Shown piece by piece: positions 1 to 6,314 of a DNA stretch of 12,714 bases. Location of the stretch: assembly GCA_003498085.1 (NCBI GenBank), contig DNCM01000195.1, forward strand, positions 1 to 12,714, read 5' to 3'. The stretch's first letter is position 1. Each line of letters opens with the position of its first letter. A program made the position numbers and the translations under genes. The stretch is from a bacterium. Its GTDB lineage: Bacteria > UBA9089 > UBA9088. The notes under the pieces are model-generated. The model did not search any database. It saw only the letters and a program-made list of their open reading frames with translations, and was not told where the DNA came from.

Positions 1-2
1 AC

Positions 3-77
3 CTGCCCATTTCCGAATTTTTTGAAATCATTATTAAGGCGATAGAAGACCTACTACTTAAATTTTTGGGAAATTAG
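3..77 (+). CDS. Possible 3' end of a truncated plus-strand gene
   Basis: Reading from base 3 gives an open frame of 24 codons that runs in from the left edge and stops at TAG (75-77). The peptide has an amphipathic, helix-like pattern (EFFEIIIKAIEDLLLKFLGN at its end), typical of a real C-terminus rather than random translation. If real, the gene is convergent with the HU gene, leaving 35 bases between stops. A competing minus-strand start (ATG at 31-29, open to the edge for 10 codons) cannot be excluded. No family can be assigned from so little sequence. Confidence 0.35.
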   Translation: MPISEFFEIIIKAIEDLLLKFLGN

Positions 78-112
78 GGTTTAAAATTTTCGCTATAACA
101 TAAGGGTTACCA

Positions 113-379
113 CTAAAGATTTTTCATATTAATCCCTGGGATGAAAACAACAGTTTTATAAGGAGGGATAAAAATAGGCGAAGCAGTTTTTATTATCCTT
201 CCCTTTTTTGCTTTTCTTTGAACAACATTAAAACTTCCAAATCCTCTAATTTCAACCCTCTTCTTTTCTTTTAAAATCTCCATTATTCCAGAAAGGATAC
301 TATTTACCACCACCATACTATCTTTCTTATCTAGACCTATCTCTTCAGAAACTAATCCTGCTAAATCCTTCTTTGTCAT
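113..379 (-). CDS. HU/IHF-family DNA-binding protein with an atypical arm
   Basis: This 88-residue protein has the length and layout of the HU/IHF family, small dimeric nucleoid proteins that bend DNA. The helical N-terminal half (residues 1-40) is followed by the diagnostic RGFGSF (45-50) and then the beta-arm and the PG..MKNL tail (81-88). The arm motif, normally RNPxTG, reads RIIKTA (61-66). The Pro that usually intercalates into DNA is therefore Ile63 and the motif Gly is Ala, although IPP (71-73) remains. The start ATG overlaps the TGA of the upstream DUF502 gene by four bases (ATGA), so translation is probably coupled, with an AGGAGG 15 bases upstream. It is the last gene of the DUF502-DUF502-HU unit. 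The family call is secure; whether the altered arm bends DNA normally is unknown. Confidence 0.93.
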   Translation of the reverse strand: MTKKDLAGLVSEEIGLDKKDSMVVVNSILSGIMEILKEKKRVEIRGFGSFNVVQRKAKKGRIIKTASPIFIPPYKTVVFIPGINMKNL

Positions 380-984
380 TTTGGGATAATGAGCCCTCCT
401 GATACAACCATCTTAAACCCTTCTTCGATTGGGATATCTAGTGAAATTACATCATCTTCTGGAACAAAAATTAAATACCCGGATGCCAGACTCATAGGTT
501 TTGGAACATAGATGTTTAATAACCTGTTTTTCGTCATCTCGTCTATCTCGTCCATCGATTTTGCTGTAACAAAACCAAGAGCATAAATTCCTTTCCTTGG
601 GTATTCAACAAGGACAGTTCTAGTAAATCCTTCAATTGCTTTATTAAAAGCAATTATATTAACAAGTTCTTTAATTGAGGTATAAAGACTGTTTATTAGA
701 GGAAGTTTTTTCATCGAAGATTCAAACCATTTAAATACTCCCCTCTTTCCAAGTTTTGTTGTAATATATCCTGCAAGTATTATTACTAAAATAGTAATGG
801 TAATTCCCGATGCAAAATCAATGAATCCTGCTATAACACCTTTCTTTATTTTAAGTGCTGAAGATACAGGCATACTCAATAGACTGTTTATTGCTTTAAG
901 GATTAAGACAAAAATTCCAATGGTAGCCGCTATAGGAATAACTGCAATAAGCCCTGTGATAAAATAATTTCTTATTTTTGCCAC
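376..984 (-). CDS. DUF502 family membrane protein, second tandem copy
   Basis: This 202-residue protein belongs to the DUF502 (COG2928) family of bacterial membrane proteins, whose molecular role is not established. Two hydrophobic segments (about 8-30 and 52-74) sit at the N-terminus; the first carries the family's VIPIAAT stretch. Next come the LPLINSLYTSIKELV region (94-108), VEYPRKG (126-132) with ALGFVTAK, and a C-terminal soluble part with FVPEDDVISLDIP (173-185) and VVSGG (193-197). The start is GTG at 984. No nearer in-frame ATG fits, and the frame overlaps the upstream paralogue by 13 bases. Its own 3' end supplies the Shine-Dalgarno of the HU gene. It is a diverged duplicate of the neighbouring 972-1589 gene, with long matching stretches still visible at DNA level. 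Confidence 0.92.
   Translation of the reverse strand: MAKIRNYFITGLIAVIPIAATIGIFVLILKAINSLLSMPVSSALKIKKGVIAGFIDFASGITITILVIILAGYITTKLGKRGVFKWFESSMKKLPLINSLYTSIKELVNIIAFNKAIEGFTRTVLVEYPRKGIYALGFVTAKSMDEIDEMTKNRLLNIYVPKPMSLASGYLIFVPEDDVISLDIPIEEGFKMVVSGGLIIPK
395..400 (-). promoter_or_regulatory. Shine-Dalgarno for the HU gene, inside the DUF502 gene
   Basis: AGGAGG on the minus strand lies in the codons for the conserved VSGG motif of the DUF502 protein, 15 bases before the HU ATG. The spacing is longer than usual, but the site is perfect and the equivalent site before 984 has exactly the same spacing. Confidence 0.55.
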
Positions 985-1589
985 TGTGGAAAAACAAGAC
1001 CTCCTGATACAACCATCTTAAATCCCTCATCGACGGATAGATTCAGGGGAAAAACTTCGTCTTCAGGAGCAAGAATAAAAAAGCCTGCCGCTAAGTCAAA
1101 TGAATTTGGAATATAGAGATTTATAAGTGGTTTTCCAACGGCTTTTTCTATCCTCTCTCCTGACTTTGCAGTGACAAAGCCAACAGCCCATACACCTTTT
1201 CTTGGGTATTCAACAAGGACAACGCTCCTAAATCCCTCCTTTCCTTTACTTAAGATGACAAAGTCTATAAGTTGTTTTATAGAATTGTAAAAACTACTTA
1301 TAACAGGAAGCTTTTTTACTACCTCATCAATTGCCTCAAATATGCCCTTTCTTCCTATTTTTGTTGCGACATATCCAGCAAGGGCTATGAATAAAAATGT
1401 AATGACGATTCCTGAAACAAGGTCGATAAATCCTGCCAATACACCCTCCTTTATCTTAAGGGCCGAAGATATAGGCATCTTTAGTAGTTTATTCATTACT
1501 TTGATGATGAGAATAAGAATTCCAGCTGTTGCCGCAATAGGAATAACTGCAATAAACCCTGTTACAAAATAGCCTTTTAATTTCAGCAT
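972..1589 (-). CDS. DUF502 family membrane protein, first tandem copy
   Basis: This is the upstream member of a tandem DUF502 (COG2928) pair, 205 residues from the start chosen here. It has two N-terminal hydrophobic segments (the first in a GFIAVIPIAAT context), a KKLPVISSFYNSIKQL region, VEYPRKGVWAVGFVTAK, then APEDEVFPLNLSVDEGF and a terminal VVSGG. The function is unknown, but the family is consistently an inner-membrane protein. I chose ATG at 1589: the frame opens further to a TTG at 1607, but that would put six extra residues over a strong -10 box, and the second copy begins at a position equivalent to 1589. It heads the DUF502-DUF502-HU unit and is probably translated from a leaderless mRNA. 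The last codons overlap the next gene by 13 bases. Confidence 0.92.
   Translation of the reverse strand: MLKLKGYFVTGFIAVIPIAATAGILILIIKVMNKLLKMPISSALKIKEGVLAGFIDLVSGIVITFLFIALAGYVATKIGRKGIFEAIDEVVKKLPVISSFYNSIKQLIDFVILSKGKEGFRSVVLVEYPRKGVWAVGFVTAKSGERIEKAVGKPLINLYIPNSFDLAAGFFILAPEDEVFPLNLSVDEGFKMVVSGGLVFPQWQK
1000..1005 (-). promoter_or_regulatory. Shine-Dalgarno for the second DUF502 copy
   Basis: AGGAGG on the minus strand is contained in the VSGG codons at the end of the first DUF502 gene and lies 15 bases before the GTG start at 984. It is the counterpart of the site at 395-400. Confidence 0.5.
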
Positions 1590-1596
1590 TGTTATT

Positions 1597-1626
1597 ATTA
1601 TACCCAAACAAAAAATACTTTGTAAA
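1597..1626 (-). promoter_or_regulatory. Sigma70-type promoter of the DUF502-DUF502-HU unit
   Basis: On the minus strand TTTACA (1626-1621) is followed by an 18-base spacer and a perfect TATAAT (1602-1597). Only seven bases separate the -10 box from the ATG at 1589, so the predicted transcription start falls on or next to the A of the start codon, implying a leaderless mRNA. Confidence 0.75.
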
Positions 1627-1750
1627 TTGCTTTAGTGTCTTTGCTAGATCCCTCCCTTATGCATATCTATTAGTATATCAAGAAACAAAAAATCGAACAT
1701 AACCTATTGAATTTCAAACACTTAGGTATATTTTAGGAGTGGTAAGTTGG

Positions 1751-1793
1751 GTTAGAAGGTAGTTGCCTCGTAGGTAACGCAGTTAAAACTAAC
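1751..1793. other. Nested inverted repeat after the HD-GYP gene
   Basis: An outer GTTAG/CTAAC pair (1751-1755 with 1789-1793) encloses an inner GTTGCC-TCGTA-GGTAAC hairpin (1762-1778), which has one G-T wobble if read on the plus strand and a mismatch on the minus strand. No T-run follows it in the minus direction, so it is not a standard intrinsic terminator for the HD-GYP gene. The local base composition is more GC-rich than the surroundings. The rest of the 205-base gap between 1590 and 1794 holds the DUF502 promoter and nothing else I can identify. Confidence 0.25.
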
Positions 1794-1794
1794 A

Positions 1795-4700
1795 TCATTC
1801 TTCTTTTGGCAGAACATTATTTATGAATATAGAAACAAGCTCAGGGTCAAAATCCGAAGCCGCCCTTCTCTTTAAGAAATCAATTACCTCCTCTTTTTTC
1901 TTTCCTTTTTGTAGGGCTGTTAAATAACTATCACAAACAGCAATTATTCTCGAACCAATAGGGATACTTTCACCCGATATTCCATCTGGATATCCTGTTC
2001 CATCATAGTTTTCATGGTGATGGTAAATAATCTGAATAATACCCCTAAAAGAACTATGCTGCCTCAACATCTGTATACCTATGAATGGATGGCGTTTAAT
2101 AGTCTCGATCTCAGGAAGAGAGAGGTCGCTTTCCTCTTTAAGGATGATGTTTTCAGGGATACCAAGCTTCCCAATATCGACAAGATAAGATGCATCAACA
2201 ATCCTTTTTATTTCTTCATCCTTTAACCCTGCTTCCCTTGCAAGACTTCCTGCATATTTTGAAACTTTTTCTGAATGACCTCTTGTTCTTGGATCCCTTG
2301 TCTCAACAACCGAAGATAGTATTTTAAATGTATCCCGTACATAATTTTCAATGTTTAAATATAATCTGATATTCTCAACCGAAATTGAAATTTGAGATGT
2401 AAGGGTAGTTAAAAGGCTCAAATCATCTTCAGTAAAACTCCCTATTAGTTTATCAGAGACTGATAAAACTCCAACTACCTCATTTCTAATAAAAACTGGA
2501 GCAGAGAGATATGAACCATCTCTATACATCCTTTTATCCTCATCCCTTATCCTTTTATCATCTCTTAAACTAGAAATTAAAATCGCCTCCTTTTCCAGTG
2601 CACAAACTCCGGCGACACCCTTTTTTAAAACAAGCTCGTTTTCCCTTTTTTTCTCCATATCAGAAAGGCCAGTTTCTCCTTTTAAAATAAGCTCCCTATC
2701 CTCTACAATGTGAAACCATGCCTTTTTTGAACGCAAAATTTTCGTTGTAAAAGAGACAACTTTTGATATAAGTTCATCAATACTCGTAGATGAAACCATC
2801 TCCCCCACTATTTGGTTTATTGTTGAAAGTTCAAGTGCCTTTTTCTTTGTTTCATAAAAAAGATTAGCATTCTCGATTGCAATTGCCATCTGATCTGCCA
2901 AAACTAAACCAAGCCTTACATCGTCTTTTGTAAAGTACGGTTGTCTGTTAAAAAACTCTATTACTCCAAGGACATTTTCTCCTAAGACAACAGGAACGCC
3001 AAGAAGGTTTTCTGCCGAAAACTGCTTTATCGGTGAAAATCTTGGATCTTCTTCACAGTTATCAATAATAAGAGGTTTTCTATTTTCCCCAATCCACTTG
3101 ATGGTATTATCGCCTATTTTGGCTTGGCCTTCAAAATCCCTTTCATCCATCCTTCCCTTTCCCCTTGCAGACAAAAGAAAATATTTCCCATCTTTTGGCT
3201 CAAAGAACCATGAAAACTCGCAATCTAAAACTTCTCTTCCTACATTTAAACAAAAACCAAGCATCTCTTTAGCATCCCTTGTTATCATCATTTCAGAGGC
3301 TATCTTCTTTATTCCAAGAAGTTCTTTTATCCTTTTCTGGGCAAGGTCGTAAAGAAGGGCTGTCTCGATTGCTAATGCCGCTTCGTTTGCCAATGTTGTC
3401 AAAAGCTCCATATCAGATTGGGTAAAAACATCACTCCCCTTTCTATTGCTTAAAGAAAAAACACCTACAAGCCTATTCTTTGCAATCATTGGAACACATA
3501 AAGCATCCTTTACTTTTTCTTTCACAGACATAAACCTCTCATCGGCAACCCTTCCAAAAAGAGTAAGAGGTTTTTTTTCCTTTGCTACCCAACCAGCTAT
3601 TGAACCATCCCCTACATACTTCTTTGTTGTTCTTATAACCTCATCACTAAGTCCGATTGCGGTTTTTATGGTTAATTCGCCTGTCTTTTCATCCAAAAGC
3701 ATAATCGAACCATTATCACAGAAAAATAATTCGCAACCCTTTTTAAGGATAAGATTAAGAACTCTCTCTAACTCCTTCCCCTCTGCCAATGTTCTGCTTA
3801 TCTCGTAAAGGGCGACAAGGGAGGATGTCGCATTTTTTAGTTTATAGTATGTTTTTGTTTGGAAAATAGCAATCGCAGCCTGTGTTGCTAAACCTTCTAG
3901 TATATTAATATCCTCATTAGTAAATGCCTCAATCCCTCTTTTATTGAACAACGCCATTACACCAACAAACTTCTCTCTGTAAACAAGGGGAATAAATAGA
4001 CCTGTTGAAACCCTTCTCTTCAATGGATTAGTCCATCTTGGGTCATCCTGCAGGTTTGTGCAATTTATATGTTTTTTCGATTTTGCAGTCTCTCCAACTA
4101 AAGATCCATCCCCTGCCTTACATTTCACACCATATACCATATCAACAAGTGGGTAGACTGTAATACACAAAAGCTCATTTACATCTTCATCTAAAACCCA
4201 AACTTCACTTTTTACAGCACCCGTTGCCCTAAATGCCTCCTTCAAAATAACATTCAGTTGGTCTTCTAAGTCAAGACGCTCTTCCCTTAAAGACCTGTCA
4301 ACTTGAGATATCGCAAGAAATGCCTGCTTTTCCCTCTTTAATGCAAGGACTGTTTCTTCGTATGCACTTGCATTTGTGATAGCGCCCGCCGAATATTTGC
4401 AAAGAGCTATTAATGCCTCTATTTCCTCTTTATCTATTTTCTTTTTCTTTTTAAAATAAAGTTCAAGGCATCCAATAATATTTTCTCCAAGTTTTAAAGG
4501 GATACCAATGAACCATTTATATCCTATAGACCACGATGGCCCGTCTCTTGGAATTCCTTGAAAAATAAAGTTTTCTTTTTCTACTACCATTTTTCCATAG
4601 GTATTGTCAGGTTTTTCTTGAATATGCAAAAAGAATCTAGGCTGTGGCTCGCCTGCAGTAATCTGTTCAATAATACAGGCCGATGCTTCTTTTTCAATGA

Positions 4701-4998
4701 GAAGGCTAGTTTCGGCTATTGTTTTAAATACCTCCAAAAGATTAAGAGATGAGGCAAGGGAAAGAGATGCTTGTTGAAGATAGGAAAATCGCTCCCTCCT
4801 TTCGTAGTTTTTCTTTCTTTCTTTCCTAATTACCCATGTATATCCAAACATCAAAATAAGGACAGGATAAAGCAGTTTTGGAATTGAAATTTGTTGTTTT
4901 ATATCAAAAAATATTGTAATTCCTAAAAAAGAAATGATAACAAGCCATGTAACAAAATCAAAAACCTGCTCCCATATTCCTACTTTATATTTTTCCAT
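1795..4998 (-). CDS. Membrane-anchored five-GAF sensor with degenerate HD-GYP domain
   Basis: This 1067-residue sensor has two TM helices (about 13-32 and 39-57) and a basic linker. Five GAF-like domains follow, at roughly 85-212 (most diverged), 246-385, 408-552, 574-714 and 738-880, with recurring D(P/E)R(W/F) and 'VPMI...VGV' core patterns. A C-terminal HD-GYP domain spans about 886-1064. HD-GYP enzymes hydrolyse cyclic di-GMP through a metal centre. His908, His970, HHE (994-996), DGTGYPDG (999-1006) and Asp1023 are present. The HD doublet itself, however, reads Val940-Asp941 in YLVDIGK, and the usual DAFDAMT continuation is DSYLTAL. It is therefore a well-preserved fold with one first-shell ligand lost, and may bind rather than cleave the nucleotide. 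It starts two bases after the barrel gene stops, without a clear Shine-Dalgarno, suggesting coupled translation as last gene of its operon. The family is certain; the activity is not. Confidence 0.95.
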   Translation of the reverse strand: MEKYKVGIWEQVFDFVTWLVIISFLGITIFFDIKQQISIPKLLYPVLILMFGYTWVIRKERKKNYERRERFSYLQQASLSLASSLNLLEVFKTIAETSLLIEKEASACIIEQITAGEPQPRFFLHIQEKPDNTYGKMVVEKENFIFQGIPRDGPSWSIGYKWFIGIPLKLGENIIGCLELYFKKKKKIDKEEIEALIALCKYSAGAITNASAYEETVLALKREKQAFLAISQVDRSLREERLDLEDQLNVILKEAFRATGAVKSEVWVLDEDVNELLCITVYPLVDMVYGVKCKAGDGSLVGETAKSKKHINCTNLQDDPRWTNPLKRRVSTGLFIPLVYREKFVGVMALFNKRGIEAFTNEDINILEGLATQAAIAIFQTKTYYKLKNATSSLVALYEISRTLAEGKELERVLNLILKKGCELFFCDNGSIMLLDEKTGELTIKTAIGLSDEVIRTTKKYVGDGSIAGWVAKEKKPLTLFGRVADERFMSVKEKVKDALCVPMIAKNRLVGVFSLSNRKGSDVFTQSDMELLTTLANEAALAIETALLYDLAQKRIKELLGIKKIASEMMITRDAKEMLGFCLNVGREVLDCEFSWFFEPKDGKYFLLSARGKGRMDERDFEGQAKIGDNTIKWIGENRKPLIIDNCEEDPRFSPIKQFSAENLLGVPVVLGENVLGVIEFFNRQPYFTKDDVRLGLVLADQMAIAIENANLFYETKKKALELSTINQIVGEMVSSTSIDELISKVVSFTTKILRSKKAWFHIVEDRELILKGETGLSDMEKKRENELVLKKGVAGVCALEKEAILISSLRDDKRIRDEDKRMYRDGSYLSAPVFIRNEVVGVLSVSDKLIGSFTEDDLSLLTTLTSQISISVENIRLYLNIENYVRDTFKILSSVVETRDPRTRGHSEKVSKYAGSLAREAGLKDEEIKRIVDASYLVDIGKLGIPENIILKEESDLSLPEIETIKRHPFIGIQMLRQHSSFRGIIQIIYHHHENYDGTGYPDGISGESIPIGSRIIAVCDSYLTALQKGKKKEEVIDFLKRRAASDFDPELVSIFINNVLPKEE

Positions 4999-5000
4999 TG

Positions 5001-5723
5001 TTAAAATAGACCAATGCCATAGGCTATCTTTACTATTCTAGAAGGATTTCCACAAAAAAGATCTATAAATGAAATTCCAAGGTTAAGAGATTGTGCAAGG
5101 AGAAACCTAAATCCAAGATTAAAACTTGCCTTTTTATTTTCTGAACCTCTATAAAGGGGAATACCTTCTCCTTCAAAGACTAGGTTGACTTTGGGTGAAA
5201 AAGCCAATTTTCCCCCTAAAAATATAGAAAGACCCCCTTTCTTGTAATCTTCAATATCGATAAGGAATCCACCATCAAGCTCACTTTCTTGATCAAACAT
5301 AATAACGGGCTTTGTTGCAACAAAGTATAAACCTTTGAGCCCTTTTATCCTTTTTTTCTCCCACCTTTCTTTATATCCATAAGGGTCATAATAACCAAAA
5401 CCAAAGCTTGGAAGTTTTTCACGATATCCGGTCATCTTTATTCTCAATGAAAGAATTAAGGGAACACTTGTCTTGATACTCTCATCGGAGATAGCATTTT
5501 CCATATCTAGTGGAACACCAACCAAAACATTATTGGAAAGGCCAAATGCTCCGTGCATCACAATCCCACCATTATCATAAATTCTAAATGAAAGATTTAG
5601 TCTTCCCTTTTTTAGTGTATCCGATCTTGGAACATTGATAAGCTCGAGTGCCTCAACATGTAATGAATAAAAAACAATGAGTAAAAAGGATGATAATTTC
5701 ATAATTCTTTCTATACTTTGCAT
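5001..5723 (-). CDS. Predicted outer-membrane or periplasmic beta-barrel protein
   Basis: I know no named family for this 240-residue protein. It has a signal-peptide-like N-terminus (hydrophobic about 9-20, then HVEALE), followed by many short alternating strands rich in Gly and aromatic residues. It ends in YGIGLF, a terminal Phe as in many outer-membrane barrels. The opening pattern, LINVPRSDTLKKG followed by FRIYDNGGI and GLSNNVLVGVPLD, resembles barrel-like proteins I recall from other diderm candidate phyla, in which a proline-containing segment precedes the first strands. I chose ATG 5723 because a strong AAGGAGGGG (5742-5734) precedes it at acceptable spacing. Met8 (ATG at 5702) is the alternative and would give a more conventional signal peptide. 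It lies 18 bases after the small GYD/RAM-like gene and 2 bases before the HD-GYP sensor. A role in sensing or transport with that sensor is only a guess. Confidence 0.7.
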   Translation of the reverse strand: MQSIERIMKLSSFLLIVFYSLHVEALELINVPRSDTLKKGRLNLSFRIYDNGGIVMHGAFGLSNNVLVGVPLDMENAISDESIKTSVPLILSLRIKMTGYREKLPSFGFGYYDPYGYKERWEKKRIKGLKGLYFVATKPVIMFDQESELDGGFLIDIEDYKKGGLSIFLGGKLAFSPKVNLVFEGEGIPLYRGSENKKASFNLGFRFLLAQSLNLGISFIDLFCGNPSRIVKIAYGIGLF

Positions 5724-5741
5724 TTATACCTTGCCCCTCCT

Positions 5742-5990
5742 TCACACTCCCTTTTCAATAGGAATGGCAAGAGAAGTTTGTGTTTCTGCAACCTCATTGA
5801 ATTGAATGATAAACTCAGCTGCATCCTTTTCTTCATCCGCCTCAAATATTAACAAGAGGTCTGGCTTTCCAAATAAAAAGAGACTTTCTTTTATCTTAAT
5901 TACATCTGGAATTTTTGCATACTTTAAGAACATCTCCAAGGCTTCCCTTGTCTTTCCAGGAAGGGTAGTAAGGGTGGTTACAAAAAGCAT
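5742..5990 (-). CDS. Small ferredoxin-like alpha/beta protein (GYD/RAM-like)
   Basis: This 82-residue soluble protein follows a beta-alpha-beta-beta-alpha-beta order: strand VTTLTTL (4-10) after the first Met, helix TREALEMFLKY, strand VIKIKESLFLF, a GKPDLLLIFEA turn and strand, helix EKDAAEFIIQF, and a final TQTSLAIPIE strand. This is the layout of dimeric alpha/beta-barrel folds such as GYD or the RAM effector domain of Lrp/AsnC proteins. The G-x-(Y/P)-D-(hydrophobic) turn and the late T-x-T resemble both. It has no DNA-binding helix-turn-helix, so if RAM-like it is a stand-alone ligand or oligomerisation module. Its ATG directly abuts the TAA of the PUR gene (TAAATG). The exact family is unsure. 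Confidence 0.7.
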   Translation of the reverse strand: MLFVTTLTTLPGKTREALEMFLKYAKIPDVIKIKESLFLFGKPDLLLIFEADEEKDAAEFIIQFNEVAETQTSLAIPIEKGV

Positions 5991-6200
5991 TTATTTCTGC
6001 CCTTTTATAGCTTTTAGAACATTTATAAATTCAAGAACTCCTGAGTCAGGAATAACAATCGTATTTCTTCTTCCAGATGATTTCTCAATTATTCTTAAGA
6101 ATTTTCCATTTTTATTCTCTTTGTATTCAAAGAAAAATATTTTGGATTCAACATCCAACCTTTTACTTGCCAATTCTTTATCCTGAGATTCTTTTTGCAT
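5991..6200 (-). CDS. PUR-domain nucleic-acid-binding protein (DUF3276-like)
   Basis: This 69-residue protein is one PUR repeat after a charged 19-residue lead. IFFFEYKENKNGKFLRIIEK (21-40) matches the 'YLDVKEN-RGRFLKI-E' strands, GRRNTIVIP (43-51) matches the 'GRRSxIxLP' strand, and GVLEFINVLKAI (54-65) is the closing helix. PUR proteins bind single-stranded DNA or RNA. Bacterial ones with a single repeat (e.g. the Borrelia PUR protein) dimerise to build the full fold. It is the first gene of the four-gene operon. The ATG at 6200 has no Shine-Dalgarno and a predicted leader of only about 16 bases. Which nucleic acid it binds, and whether it regulates its own operon, cannot be told. Confidence 0.8.
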   Translation of the reverse strand: MQKESQDKELASKRLDVESKIFFFEYKENKNGKFLRIIEKSSGRRNTIVIPDSGVLEFINVLKAIKGQK

Positions 6201-6223
6201 AATATCTAAAAAATTACAAATAA

Positions 6224-6253
6224 ATTATAAATATTCATTATCTTTTTTGGCAA
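6224..6253 (-). promoter_or_regulatory. Promoter of the PUR / barrel / HD-GYP operon
   Basis: On the minus strand TTGCCA (6253-6248), an 18-base spacer and a perfect TATAAT (6229-6224) form a near-consensus sigma70-type promoter. The predicted start near 6217 leaves a short leader without a Shine-Dalgarno before the PUR ATG. Confidence 0.7.
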
Positions 6254-6265
6254 GTATTTTCTTGC
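6250..6265. repeat. Inverted repeat joining two divergent -35 boxes
   Basis: GCAAG-TATTTT-CTTGC is a perfect five-base inverted repeat with a six-base centre. It extends after one mismatch into flanking T/A runs. Each arm overlaps the -35 box of one of the two divergent promoters, so a dimeric regulator here could affect both units. It may also simply reflect two similar -35 boxes placed back to back. Confidence 0.45.
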
Positions 6266-6291
6266 AAAAATTTGTTTAGAGTTAGTATAAA
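6262..6291 (+). promoter_or_regulatory. Promoter of folE and the NHL-repeat gene
   Basis: TTGCAA (6262-6267), an 18-base spacer and TATAAA (6286-6291) mirror the divergent promoter. The start is predicted around 6298, about 17 bases before the folE ATG, with no Shine-Dalgarno in the leader. A second TATACT at 6306-6311 has no matching -35. Confidence 0.55.
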
Positions 6292-6314
6292 TTTATAGTA
6301 CAAGCTATACTTAT

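Noticed and set aside
60..89. AT-only inverted repeat between the left-edge frame and the HU stop, as a terminator
   Set aside because: The stem (AAATTTT with AAAATTT) has no GC pairs and would be too weak to call.
1342..1572. Plus-strand open frame of 76 codons inside the first DUF502 gene
   Set aside because: It lies entirely antisense to a gene with clear family motifs and has no family resemblance or ribosome site.
1731..1793. A short minus-strand peptide of about 20 codons starting at the HD-GYP stop
   Set aside because: There is no Shine-Dalgarno, no family resemblance and the length is expected by chance.
1740..1797. Possible CRISPR repeat or tRNA fragment in the intergenic island
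   Set aside because: Only one copy exists in the window, there are no spacers, and it does not fold into a cloverleaf.
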